In this document: in pieces, positions 6,909 to 14,090 of the stretch | How positions within the stretch are numbered: the first letter of the stretch is position 1 | Layout of the letters: the number at the start of each line of letters is the position of its first letter | Origin: Rickettsiales bacterium | GTDB lineage: Bacteria > Pseudomonadota > Alphaproteobacteria > Rickettsiales > UBA998 | DNA: 14,693 bases | Assembly (NCBI GenBank): GCA_019749855.1 | Contig: JAIEPI010000058.1 | Span: 1 to 14,693 of the forward strand | Direction of reading: 5' to 3' | Program-made: the position numbers and the translations under genes | The notes under the pieces: generated by a model | The model's database searches: none | Seen by the model: only the letters and a program-made list of their open reading frames with translations | What the model was told of the DNA's origin: nothing

Positions 6909-9085
6909 TCCATTCCACTTTCAATGATTTTTTCACAATATGACTGTGCTTCCGTTTGCGGCAAACCTGCCATATACGCGACAAACATCGGGCGTTGTTT
7001 TCCCTGCACAGGCTCCACTCGCTGCACAGGGGTCGCCTGCGAAGGCAGTTTGCTTTGCGCCATTTTCAAAGCGCGCTTTGCATTATCTTCGCTGGCAAAT
7101 GCACCGAGACGCACGCGTGTTTCATTGTTATTCGTCAGTGACGCTTGTTGTGGTGAGATGGAAATCACCTGACAAGCATCACCGGCTTGCAGAAGATCGC
7201 GGCAGACACCGCGAGCCCCCTCTTTTGAAAGCCCATTGAATCGGACACTGTAGAGCGTTTCGCCCGCTGCATTAGGTTGTTCTGCTATAGAGGCCATCAG
7301 TGTTTTGAGGCTGGTAATTTTATCGGGCGCTGATTTGAGCAAGCGCTCAGCATTTTCCTTGCGTGAGAAGGCACCAAGCTGAACTCCAAAGTTTTTGCCT
7401 GAGGCGGCTTGTTTTTGAGTAGGCGTGGCTGACTGAGTATCAATTTCTGTCACTGCCACCTGAACTGGCGCTTTTTCCGATGAGAAATCGGCCAGATCAG
7501 ATAGATCAAATGCGGCGGTGGGATCACCTGAGCGGCTTAGTTGCTTCATATTTTTTTCAATGGAACTGGCAATCGTTGCCACCTTCATATTTTCTAGAGG
7601 CTCCGACATGACATCAATGCCCGCTGAACGCAGAATCTTGCCAAAACTGTTTTGTAACTCTGCGTAAGCAAAATCGCGCTGTACCTGTGCGGCCAATGAG
7701 TCGACGCCCGCACTGATCACGCGTTGTTCTGAGAGTGTGCCTGCGGAGAAATGATTGCGGCTCTCAGTGTAGTAACGGCTACTGACACCCGCGATCTCAT
7801 CAAGCAAACGTACACTTTTCAAACCAATGCGATGGTCCAGATAGGCCAAATTGACCTGAGTAATAATCGCCACAGCATAAGCCTGCTGACGCAACTCGAT
7901 GAGTGAAAGATTATCTTTCTCATGATCGGCCTTCATGGGAGCAGTTGCCACATTGACCAGATTAGAGGCAACACGAACGCCAAGGGCACCCCAGTTATTG
8001 TTGAACAGAAAGTCATTGCTATCATAATTATAGTCGAGCGTTGTGCTGAGTGATGGCAATATCGACAACCAAACTTTCTGAATTTCTTTCTTTTGAATTC
8101 TATGTTTAAGCGTCTCTTCACGAATCTCTGGGCGCTGCATAAGGGCCGTATGTTCCAAACGCGCCAGATCCAACTTCATTTTTGGCAGTTGGTAGAGATC
8201 CTCGTCATTCGTGGCGATCAGAAACATGTCATCAGGACGCAGATTGATCAGTGCCGCCAACTCCATTTTAGCAGAGGCGAGGCTTGAGAGAATATCCTGC
8301 AAACGCTTCACGTGACCCAACAATTCTTGCTGATACTGCAAGCTCTCAAACGGCGAAATAAGCTTTGAGGCTTCCGCGCGCTTGGTACGATCCAACGCAA
8401 CCTGTGCTTCTTTCAAGAGAGTCTTAACTTCACCTGTGGTTTTTTGCGCAATCGCCGCCTTCCAGAAGGCTGTGCGTGTATCACGAAGGATGTCATGCAC
8501 CACGGTGCGCTTGCGTTCCTCAGTGATGAGCACTTTATCTGCTTCCTGCTGAGCACGCACATATCCCAGACCAAAATCAAGAATATTCCAGCTTACGCCG
8601 ACACCATAGGAATTAGCAACACGCTCGGAAGATTTGGAAAATTCAAGACTTTCACGACCAGAATCCAGAGACACACTACGTGCACCTGGCTCATTATCAC
8701 GGTATGAATATCCAGCAGACGCAGTGAGTTTAGGTAATAGATCAAGCTTTGAAATATCAAGATTACTCTTTGAGACTGCCTGCTCCATCACTTTAATGCG
8801 CGCATCAAGATTGTATTTTATTGCGCGGGCCTGCGCCTCATAAATGGTCAGTGGTGCGTCAATAGCCTCCTGAGCGCTGTAGGCATCCTCCGCCAGTTTA
8901 TCGGCTTGCTTCTCCATCTTGGCTGCCTCGAGTGGTTCAGGCTGAAGCGAGCATGCGGATAAAATTGAGGATAGAATGAGCCAACCGGCTGCACAGGCAG
9001 AACCATAGCGTTTGGCTCTACCGTGTGATGCAACGAATTCTTGATTTTCGTTTGTTATCGTAGTCTTCATGGCATTCGCCCACAT
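6893..9085 (-). CDS. TolC-like outer-membrane efflux lipoprotein with two C-terminal SPOR domains
   Basis: A 730-residue protein counted from ATG 9085. Residues about 32-45 form a lipoprotein signal (WLILSSILSAC), so Cys45 is probably acylated and the protein anchored in the outer membrane. Two outer-membrane-efflux repeats follow at about 80-285 and 315-495 (PKLTASAGYSY with WNILDFGLG; PSLSTTLDYNYDSN), giving TolC-type beta-strand and coiled-coil halves. After a linker come two SPOR domains, about 565-643 (FGVQLGAFSRKENAERLL) and 655-730 (TRVRLGAFASEDNAKRAL), each with a C-x9-C pair. SPOR domains bind denuded peptidoglycan; TolC itself is about 470 residues and lacks them. The start is uncertain: TTG at 9124 has no SD, ATG 9085 has GTGAG ten bases away, and ATG 9070 is also possible. 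Its end overlaps the adaptor gene by 16 bases. Confidence 0.87.
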   Translation of the reverse strand: MWANAMKTTITNENQEFVASHGRAKRYGSACAAGWLILSSILSACSLQPEPLEAAKMEKQADKLAEDAYSAQEAIDAPLTIYEAQARAIKYNLDARIKVMEQAVSKSNLDISKLDLLPKLTASAGYSYRDNEPGARSVSLDSGRESLEFSKSSERVANSYGVGVSWNILDFGLGYVRAQQEADKVLITEERKRTVVHDILRDTRTAFWKAAIAQKTTGEVKTLLKEAQVALDRTKRAEASKLISPFESLQYQQELLGHVKRLQDILSSLASAKMELAALINLRPDDMFLIATNDEDLYQLPKMKLDLARLEHTALMQRPEIREETLKHRIQKKEIQKVWLSILPSLSTTLDYNYDSNDFLFNNNWGALGVRVASNLVNVATAPMKADHEKDNLSLIELRQQAYAVAIITQVNLAYLDHRIGLKSVRLLDEIAGVSSRYYTESRNHFSAGTLSEQRVISAGVDSLAAQVQRDFAYAELQNSFGKILRSAGIDVMSEPLENMKVATIASSIEKNMKQLSRSGDPTAAFDLSDLADFSSEKAPVQVAVTEIDTQSATPTQKQAASGKNFGVQLGAFSRKENAERLLKSAPDKITSLKTLMASIAEQPNAAGETLYSVRFNGLSKEGARGVCRDLLQAGDACQVISISPQQASLTNNNETRVRLGAFASEDNAKRALKMAQSKLPSQATPVQRVEPVQGKQRPMFVAYMAGLPQTEAQSYCEKIIESGMECLVE

Positions 9086-9280
9086 TGTTTTAATACTCAC
9101 ATCATACCGGCATGTGCATAACAAAGCGTGAAAGAACCCCTAAAGATTGGTAAAGTGCGGATATTTATAAAGCATTGATAAATAGCGTTATTTAACTTAA
9201 ATATTAACGAGTCGTTGTTTAAAATTTATCTAAAATTAAGTTTTCGCAAATAAAACTACTAAAATCAACATCCCGCGTGA
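9086..9280 (-). promoter_or_regulatory. AT-rich gap before the channel gene, possible internal promoter region
   Basis: This 195-base gap between the M50 gene and the channel gene is the most AT-rich part of the cluster. It contains a TAAATA-GCGT-TATTTA inverted repeat (9179-9194) and several A/T runs. On the minus strand TATGAT (9104-9099) resembles a -10 but has no well-spaced -35. No gene and no hairpin terminator is seen. The other genes of the block nearly abut or have clear leaders, so an internal promoter here that separates adaptor/channel/adhesin expression from the membrane proteins is plausible but unproven. Confidence 0.35.
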
Positions 9281-11380
9281 CTAGAATCCAGTTTCGCGGA
9301 TGAATAGACTCTCAATACGCCGCAGAAATGTCATCATCGGTGAGACTGACTCAGCCTGAAGATGCAGCGTGCCTCTCATCTGTGAGGACGGCGTTAACGT
9401 GCCGTTGGCTTGCAAGTTAAGCATATAGTAGCTTCCCTCAATCTTTAAGCCTTCTTTATCGGGTTTCACTGGTATAGCACCGCCACTGAAGGACGATAAG
9501 ACACCCCACGGCAATTCCCTAAGAATGGAGACATTCACAGATTTTAAATTCGTGGCTATGGGCGTAAAACTATTCTCCCCCACAAAGTTTCCATGCGCGC
9601 CAATCATCAAACGCTGTCGATCTAATTCCCCAGCCAGCGCAATGACCTTGCCGCCCTCACTCACCATACGGCCCAATAGCTGGGACGGATTCACCCAGAT
9701 GCCCTGCGATAATGCAGTATCTACATCCAGCACAATGCCTGAGAACGGCGCAAGAATGGTGAGTGCCGCATGTTGTTTCTGTACGGAATCCAGTCGTGTT
9801 TCAATCGCCGCTTTTTGCTCTATCATCGCCAGCAATCGCCCACGCCACTGCGAGGCGGATGCAACGGAGTGTATCTGGAATGATATTTTCTTTTTCTCAA
9901 GCAGAAGCTGCTGATATTCCTGTTCTAAGCGCGGTGACTCCAACTCAAAGAGCACCTCTCCCTGCTTAATAAATTGCAGGTTATGCACATGTATGCGCCC
10001 AATGCGCGCTGGCTGTGAAGGATAGAAATCAGCTTCATCTTCGGCTTTCAGCAAGGCGGGAATCGCCAGACTTGTTTGCCACGGCACCAGCAACAAAGCG
10101 AGCATCACACTTACAAAACACCACGCAAGAATTGTTTCTCTACCTGCGCGCCATTGCTTACGAAGCGACCACCATAATTTAACCTCCTTAACTAACGGCA
10201 CACAAAACACGATCACTTGCACTACAAGCAAAACCACGCCCAGCGCTTTAAAGAAGAAGTGATAGATTGCCAGTGTGATACTAAGGAAAAGAGAAACACG
10301 AAAAATCCAGGTAATAAATCCAAAAACTGTTAAAAAACGAGCTAAAATTGGAGTCGATGCATCAGGCTGGCCAAGTGTAACGCCTAACAAAACACGGCGC
10401 ATACACCAGCGTGCCCATGCGTAGCTACGCTCTTGCAATCCATCAATACCTAGCAAATCGGCCAATAAAAAATATCCGTCAAATCGAATAAAAGGATTCA
10501 GGTTGATGACCACGGTTGAAACCCAGGCTGATGTCGCAACCATGAAGGCAATACTGCGCCCTACGCCATCATCCAATACCACCCAGAGAAGGCTGGCTAT
10601 CATGGCCAGTCCCATTTCCACGAGGATGCCCGCCGCACCAATGGAAAGGCGTTGCGAGCGACTTGGCAACCGCCATGCCCCATTCACGTCCGTATAAAGC
10701 ATCGGCACCAGAAAAAAGAGCCCAACACCGATACTGGGCACCCGAACACCGAAATACTTGGCCGTATAGGCATGGCCTAACTCATGGACAGTCTGCGTAA
10801 ACAGCAAACTGATAAATAACAGTGTCGCACCTTCATAGGTAAATAGGTAACTCACGGGCTGGCGCAGCTCTGTCCAGTCTCGTGCAATAAGGAAAAGACT
10901 TAGTAACAATCCTCCGGCAATCACCCGAAGCATGGTTTTAGAATAGAGCCAACTAACATAAGGCAAGGTACGTTCTATAAAATTGTCGGCGCGAAAGAGC
11001 GGATATTTGTAAAATAAGACAATCATGACGATTGCCTGAATTTTCTCTGGCAGTGAGCGCTTTCGAGTCGCCTTAAACTGACGATCCAGCGCTTCAATTG
11101 AGGATTCCAGCAATTGTTGCTTTTCTAAAAATTCGATAAATTTTTTGAGTTGCGGCATCTCAACCGCCAGTGACGTTTTACCCTCAACCGCCTCTAAAAT
11201 CTTCTGTGTATTGCCTAAATGCCAATGCTTCAGAAACTCATGTTCCAGCCAGCCAATGCGAAAATAGCGATTGTTGAGTGTGTCATGAATTGTCCAGCTA
11301 GGTGAGCCATCGGCGCGCACAGGGCCCACCTCGATCGAGAGTTGTTTGCGAAGAGGAGTGAGCGCAACGGGCGTCTGCAT
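9281..11380 (-). CDS. M50 (site-2-type) membrane metalloprotease fused to a HlyD-like lipoyl arm
   Basis: A 699-residue polytopic inner-membrane protein. Residues about 14-100 resemble a PqqD-like winged-helix peptide-binding domain (WTIHDTLNNRYFRIG, then FIEFLEKQQLLE). Membrane segments follow at roughly 150-166, 183-198, 215-228, 246-270, 277-294, 345-375, 378-397 and 417-440. The zinc site is intact: H199-E-L-G-H203 in TVHELGHAYTAKYFG, and NLNPFIRFDGY with Asp301 as third ligand, the M50 pattern. Residues about 447-485 and 541-580 are split lipoyl halves (ARIGRIHVHNLQFIKQGEVL; LTILAPFSGIVLDVD) around a short coiled coil, giving a HlyD-like periplasmic arm and barrel. Related fused M50 proteins are annotated as peptide zinc metalloprotease (YydH-type). 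ATG 11380 lies three bases after the previous stop, so the two are co-translated. It could process or gate the exported protein; substrate unknown. Confidence 0.9.
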   Translation of the reverse strand: MQTPVALTPLRKQLSIEVGPVRADGSPSWTIHDTLNNRYFRIGWLEHEFLKHWHLGNTQKILEAVEGKTSLAVEMPQLKKFIEFLEKQQLLESSIEALDRQFKATRKRSLPEKIQAIVMIVLFYKYPLFRADNFIERTLPYVSWLYSKTMLRVIAGGLLLSLFLIARDWTELRQPVSYLFTYEGATLLFISLLFTQTVHELGHAYTAKYFGVRVPSIGVGLFFLVPMLYTDVNGAWRLPSRSQRLSIGAAGILVEMGLAMIASLLWVVLDDGVGRSIAFMVATSAWVSTVVINLNPFIRFDGYFLLADLLGIDGLQERSYAWARWCMRRVLLGVTLGQPDASTPILARFLTVFGFITWIFRVSLFLSITLAIYHFFFKALGVVLLVVQVIVFCVPLVKEVKLWWSLRKQWRAGRETILAWCFVSVMLALLLVPWQTSLAIPALLKAEDEADFYPSQPARIGRIHVHNLQFIKQGEVLFELESPRLEQEYQQLLLEKKKISFQIHSVASASQWRGRLLAMIEQKAAIETRLDSVQKQHAALTILAPFSGIVLDVDTALSQGIWVNPSQLLGRMVSEGGKVIALAGELDRQRLMIGAHGNFVGENSFTPIATNLKSVNVSILRELPWGVLSSFSGGAIPVKPDKEGLKIEGSYYMLNLQANGTLTPSSQMRGTLHLQAESVSPMMTFLRRIESLFIRETGF

Positions 11381-11383
11381 CGC

Positions 11384-12793
11384 TTATTCCAGATGCTGTA
11401 TCAGCACATGGATAGGGCGCCGAAACAGATAATAAAATAGCGGCGTCCGTTTACCATAAAGCTTGGCAGTGCCTTTCTCGCCAAGCGTCGGTAATGTATC
11501 ATAGGATTGGATGCGGATATGCGCTTCATAAGCCGATGATCCATCCGGCATTCCGGTCGCTGAATAATTGATTCGCTCAACCTCCCCCTCAATGGAGAGC
11601 AGGGGATTGCTGTTAAGAAATATCTTTGCTTCGCTTCCCTTGGGCATGACGATGCGGTCATAGGGTGGAATATAGGCGCGGGCACTAACATCATTCAAGT
11701 TTGCCACTTCTAGCACGTGCTCGCCTGTCAGCACTGGTTTACCCAGCCAATGGTTTTTTTCATTCATCACAATCACGCCATCCATCGGCGCATAGACCGT
11801 GGTACGTTCTAGCAGCTGCTTGGAATACATGGCCTCCTGCCGCTTTTGTTCCACTGCAATTTCAAGCAAACGGGCATTATCCGTCTGTTCCGTTTTGTGG
11901 AACATGGCTTGCTGCCGCGCCTGACGCAGCTCTTCCTGCGCGACCTCATGGGCTTTTTCTGCCGCAACATATTCTTTACGCAATGAAGTATCGTCGAGGA
12001 TAATCAATGGATCGCCCTTATGAACCGTTTGATTGGGATCAACCGGAATTTCGCGGATCACACCATCCAGTGGCATGGTAATAGGTACATACGAGGCGGA
12101 ACGAATTTCAGCGGGCACCAGCACATTCATGCGCACCGGTAAGGCGAGCAGCATCAGCATCAGAGCCGTGCCGATGGCATAGCGACGGCGGAACCGCACC
12201 ACATGGTTTTGCAGGCGGCGCTTATGGCGTTTTTCGAGTACTGCGTAGGAATAGCCAAATGAACGTGCCATGCGAATGGCCACCTGAATAAAGTTATCCG
12301 GCGGTGTCTCCGTCAGGGCAAACCAGAAACCGCCAACCACACGATGCGTCACTGGATCCTGCACACTCACCCACACACCCTGTAGCGAGGAGTATTCCTG
12401 CCAGCCAGCATGCAATGGTTCTTTCAGCTGGTCTTGTGTAATGGTGGCATGAGCGGTATTCAAAAAGCCTTTTTTAGCCACCAGACTACCTAGCATGCGC
12501 TCATGGAACTGTATGTAGGGTGCCTGAGCATTGAGCGAGACATTGCCGGAAATTTTTTTCACTCGCACCTGACGACGCGGGCCAATCTCACACCACAACG
12601 CCTCCCGATACGCAAAAAGTCGGTGCAGTTGATTGACGCCCAGAAAAGTCAGCTCATCCGTGAATTTAGCGTCACGAAAGCGCTCCTCAATGTCCAGCAA
12701 GGTTGCCAGCGCCTTGGAAACATGATCCTCCAGAATATTGGGGGCATGGTTTGGCTGGCTAGGCGGCTCAATGGTCGGGCCTGACGTTTTCAT
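11384..12793 (-). CDS. HlyD-family inner-membrane adaptor with N-terminal GAF-like domain
   Basis: A 469-residue protein. Residues about 24-185 have no signal peptide and look like a cytoplasmic GAF-like sensor fold: helix LATLLDIEERFRDAK, then strands ALWCEIGPR, GVWVSVQDP and VVGGFWFALTE, and a closing helix. A single membrane span lies at 205-221 (AIGTALMLMLLALPV), preceded by a very basic stretch (KRHKRRLQNHVVRFRRR), which places the N-terminus inside. The periplasmic part has half-lipoyl segments at 236-268 (ITMPLDGVIREI) and 331-366 (TTVYAPMDGVIVMNEKNHWL), a helical hairpin at 270-330, and a barrel to 450. It is the first gene of the block. AAAGGTGAG (12804-12796) is a strong SD, two bases from the ATG, inside a possible hairpin. 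GAF is assigned from pattern only; ligand unknown. Confidence 0.82.
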   Translation of the reverse strand: MKTSGPTIEPPSQPNHAPNILEDHVSKALATLLDIEERFRDAKFTDELTFLGVNQLHRLFAYREALWCEIGPRRQVRVKKISGNVSLNAQAPYIQFHERMLGSLVAKKGFLNTAHATITQDQLKEPLHAGWQEYSSLQGVWVSVQDPVTHRVVGGFWFALTETPPDNFIQVAIRMARSFGYSYAVLEKRHKRRLQNHVVRFRRRYAIGTALMLMLLALPVRMNVLVPAEIRSASYVPITMPLDGVIREIPVDPNQTVHKGDPLIILDDTSLRKEYVAAEKAHEVAQEELRQARQQAMFHKTEQTDNARLLEIAVEQKRQEAMYSKQLLERTTVYAPMDGVIVMNEKNHWLGKPVLTGEHVLEVANLNDVSARAYIPPYDRIVMPKGSEAKIFLNSNPLLSIEGEVERINYSATGMPDGSSAYEAHIRIQSYDTLPTLGEKGTAKLYGKRTPLFYYLFRRPIHVLIQHLE

Positions 12794-12841
12794 AACTCAC
12801 CTTTAGCTCTACACCTAAGGCTCACCATGATGAAAGGTGAG
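12794..12841 (-). promoter_or_regulatory. Leader with mutually exclusive hairpins covering the Shine-Dalgarno
   Basis: In the minus-strand leader of the first cluster gene, CTCACCTTT (12841-12833) is the exact complement of the Shine-Dalgarno segment AAAGGTGAG (12804-12796). The same CTCACC can instead pair with a nearer GGTGAG (12826-12821, 9-base loop), which would free the SD. CCTTAG (12820-12815) can also pair with the CTAAAGG around the SD, with one bulge. This gives two alternative folds, one hiding and one exposing the ribosome site. No known riboswitch class is recognised, so the regulatory role is inference. Confidence 0.45.
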
Positions 12842-13049
12842 AAATAATCTCAGGTTTGCGCCAGCATAACGCTAAAGCGTTGCTTATCAGTTAACTGCGA
12901 CAGGCAATCGTCATATGTTATCAAACACGTATTTACTGTGCTTTACTGACGCCACAGCCCTGTCTGGCAGGAAGTCCAGCTCACGAAAGTCTCTCTCCAG
13001 CTTATCGAGAGCATACATACAACATCACATTCGAGACCAGATAAGAAAA
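12842..13049 (-). promoter_or_regulatory. Non-coding region between tRNA-Tyr and the secretion cluster, with an operator-like dyad
   Basis: This 208-base stretch has no gene. It contains the perfect 14-base dyad AACGCT-AA-AGCGTT (12868-12881), about 75 bases upstream of the cluster's first ATG, which could be a repressor or activator site. A small GAGA/TCTC hairpin lies at 12839-12851. Candidate -35/-10 pairs are all weak, so I do not place the promoter. No copy of the tRNA 3' end, integrase site or insertion sequence is seen. Confidence 0.3.
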
Positions 13050-13135
13050 TGGTGGAGGGAGTTGGATTTGAACCAACGTAGGGTAAACCCGGCAGATTTA
13101 CAGTCTGCTGCCATTGACCGCTCGGCCATCCCTCC
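13050..13135 (-). tRNA. tRNA-Tyr (anticodon GTA), CCA encoded
   Basis: Read leftward from 13135, the acceptor stem GGAGGGA pairs with TCCCTCC, the anticodon loop CTGTAAA gives GTA (tyrosine), a long variable arm follows as expected for tRNA-Tyr, the T-loop is GGTTCAAATCC, the discriminator is A, and CCA is at 13052-13050. Length is 86 bases. In many Proteobacteria tRNA-Tyr is followed closely by tRNA-Gly and tuf; here about 12.7 kb lies between them. Confidence 0.97.
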
Positions 13136-13158
13136 ACAGGGTCGGCAAAGAGGCAAAA

Positions 13159-13187
13159 CAGCTAAACGATTCACACTGGCCTGTCAA
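13159..13187 (-). promoter_or_regulatory. Probable tRNA-Tyr promoter
   Basis: On the minus strand a perfect TTGACA (13187-13182) is followed after 17 bases by TAGCTG (13164-13159), a poor -10. Transcription would begin about 15 bases before the tRNA, after a GC-rich stretch (GCCGACCC) typical of stable-RNA promoters. It lies in the divergent region shared with rlmB. Confidence 0.5.
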
Positions 13188-13249
13188 TGCGAAAGCCTTG
13201 ATGCATTTTAGCATGGCGTTGGCACCGCATTGGCTGTTAAAAGGCAGGC

Positions 13250-13978
13250 ATGAACAAACATCGACATAGCGCCGCTGAGGGTGGCTACTGGCTGTATGGT
13301 CTACATGCGGTGAGCGCGGCGCTGGCGAATTCCGCCCGCGAGGTCAAGCGTGTTGTCGTGACGCGTAACGCGGCGGAGCGTATCATGTTGCTGCCGCGTC
13401 ATCCGCATCCCGAGCTGGCCGAATCGGCGGCGCTGGAAAAATTATTGGGTACTGACGCGGTGCATCAGGGCGCCGCGCTCTATGTTAAACCTCTGGAATC
13501 GCTTGAATTAGCAGACGTGCTCTCAGATCGCCCCATCCTGCTGCTCGATCAGGTCAGTGACCCGCATAATGTGGGGGCCATCCTACGTTCGGCGGCGGCG
13601 TTTGGTGCGGCGGCATTGGTGGTTCCCAAGCACGGCGCACCGCGTGAAGGCGGCGCCATGGCGAAGGCCGCTGCGGGGGCGCTGGATCTGCTACCACTGG
13701 TAACGGTGACCAATCTGGTGGCCGCGATTGAAGAACTCAAAAAAGCGGGCTACTGGGTCGCGGGGCTGGATGGTGAGGCACCACAAGCGCTGCATCAGGC
13801 CAAACTTACCCCAAAAACCGCGCTGGTTTTAGGCTCCGAAGGCAAAGGAATCCGTCGCTTAGTCGGTGAGCATTGCGATTTGCTGGTCAAGCTGCCCATC
13901 CAACCGCTGATGGAATCACTCAACGTCTCGAATGCCGCGGCCATTGCGCTGTATGAGCTGAGCCGCATCCCCAGTTAG
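13250..13978 (+). CDS. rlmB: 23S rRNA (guanosine-2'-O-)-methyltransferase, SpoU/TrmH family
   Basis: A 242-residue protein, close to E. coli RlmB (243). RlmB methylates the 2'-O of G2251 in the peptidyl-transferase loop of 23S rRNA, using SAM. Residues about 5-75 form the small N-terminal substrate-binding domain (YWLYGLHAVSAALAN). The SPOUT knot domain follows with all three motifs: motif 1 DPHNVGAILRSAAAFGA (catalytic Asn and Arg), motif 2 ALVLGSEGKGIRRL, and motif 3 LMESLNVSNAAAIALYE. AAGG (13241-13244), five bases before ATG 13250, supports the start. The gene diverges from tRNA-Tyr and is GC-rich, like host housekeeping DNA. The related TrmH-type tRNA methylase is the alternative, but the N-terminal GLHAV segment and length favour RlmB. 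Confidence 0.92.
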   Translation: MNKHRHSAAEGGYWLYGLHAVSAALANSAREVKRVVVTRNAAERIMLLPRHPHPELAESAALEKLLGTDAVHQGAALYVKPLESLELADVLSDRPILLLDQVSDPHNVGAILRSAAAFGAAALVVPKHGAPREGGAMAKAAAGALDLLPLVTVTNLVAAIEELKKAGYWVAGLDGEAPQALHQAKLTPKTALVLGSEGKGIRRLVGEHCDLLVKLPIQPLMESLNVSNAAAIALYELSRIPS

Positions 13979-14046
13979 TGTCATTCCCGCGGAGGCTGGA
14001 ATCTAGCCACACTCTCTACTGGATTCCAGCCTTCGCTGGAATGACA
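13979..14046. repeat. Palindromic intergenic repeat (REP-like)
   Basis: TGTCATTCC (13979-13987) and GGAATGACA (14038-14046) are exact inverted repeats. Inside them, GGCTGGAATC (13994-14003) pairs with GATTCCAGCC (14022-14031), giving about 24 pairs of stem around a 16-base loop. It begins on the base after the rlmB stop codon. Sequences of the form GTCATTCCCGCG...GGAATC are widespread dispersed palindromic repeats in proteobacterial intergenic DNA. It may also cap the rlmB transcript. Confidence 0.75.
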
Positions 14047-14048
14047 TG

Positions 14049-14076
14049 AAAAACCCTCCCCGTTTCCGAGGGAGGG
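14049..14076 (-). terminator. Intrinsic terminator of the tad operon end
   Basis: On the minus strand CCCTCCC (14076-14070) pairs with GGGAGGG (14060-14054) around a 9-base loop, followed at once by TTTTT (14053-14049). This is a textbook intrinsic terminator about 90 bases after the tadC stop. On the plus strand the same hairpin is followed only by CTTCTGTT, so it is weaker in that direction. Confidence 0.85.
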
Positions 14077-14090
14077 CTTCTGTTAGTCGA

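Noticed and set aside
6439..6927. A 162-codon open frame on the plus strand opposite the periplasmic adaptor gene.
   Set aside because: It is antisense to clear lipoyl and hairpin motifs and shows no domain of its own.
9086..9124. TTG start at 9124 for the channel protein.
   Set aside because: No ribosome site precedes it and it adds 13 residues before an already long signal n-region; ATG 9085 or 9070 is more plausible.
6069..9275. The 12-base word ATCAACATCCCG just after the stops of both the adaptor gene (6069-6080) and the M50 gene (9264-9275).
   Set aside because: A few 12-base matches are expected by chance in a window this long, and neither copy forms a hairpin; the shared position is only suggestive.
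12790..12828. A 12-codon leader ORF (MVSLRCRAKGEL) whose TGA overlaps the GAF-HlyD ATG as ATGA.
   Set aside because: It has no Shine-Dalgarno upstream of its ATG; the overlap may be chance, since the same bases are constrained by the inverted repeats.
346..13049. A tRNA-targeted integrative element with att repeats.
   Set aside because: I found no integrase, no copy of a tRNA 3' end at the other side and no insertion-sequence inverted repeats.
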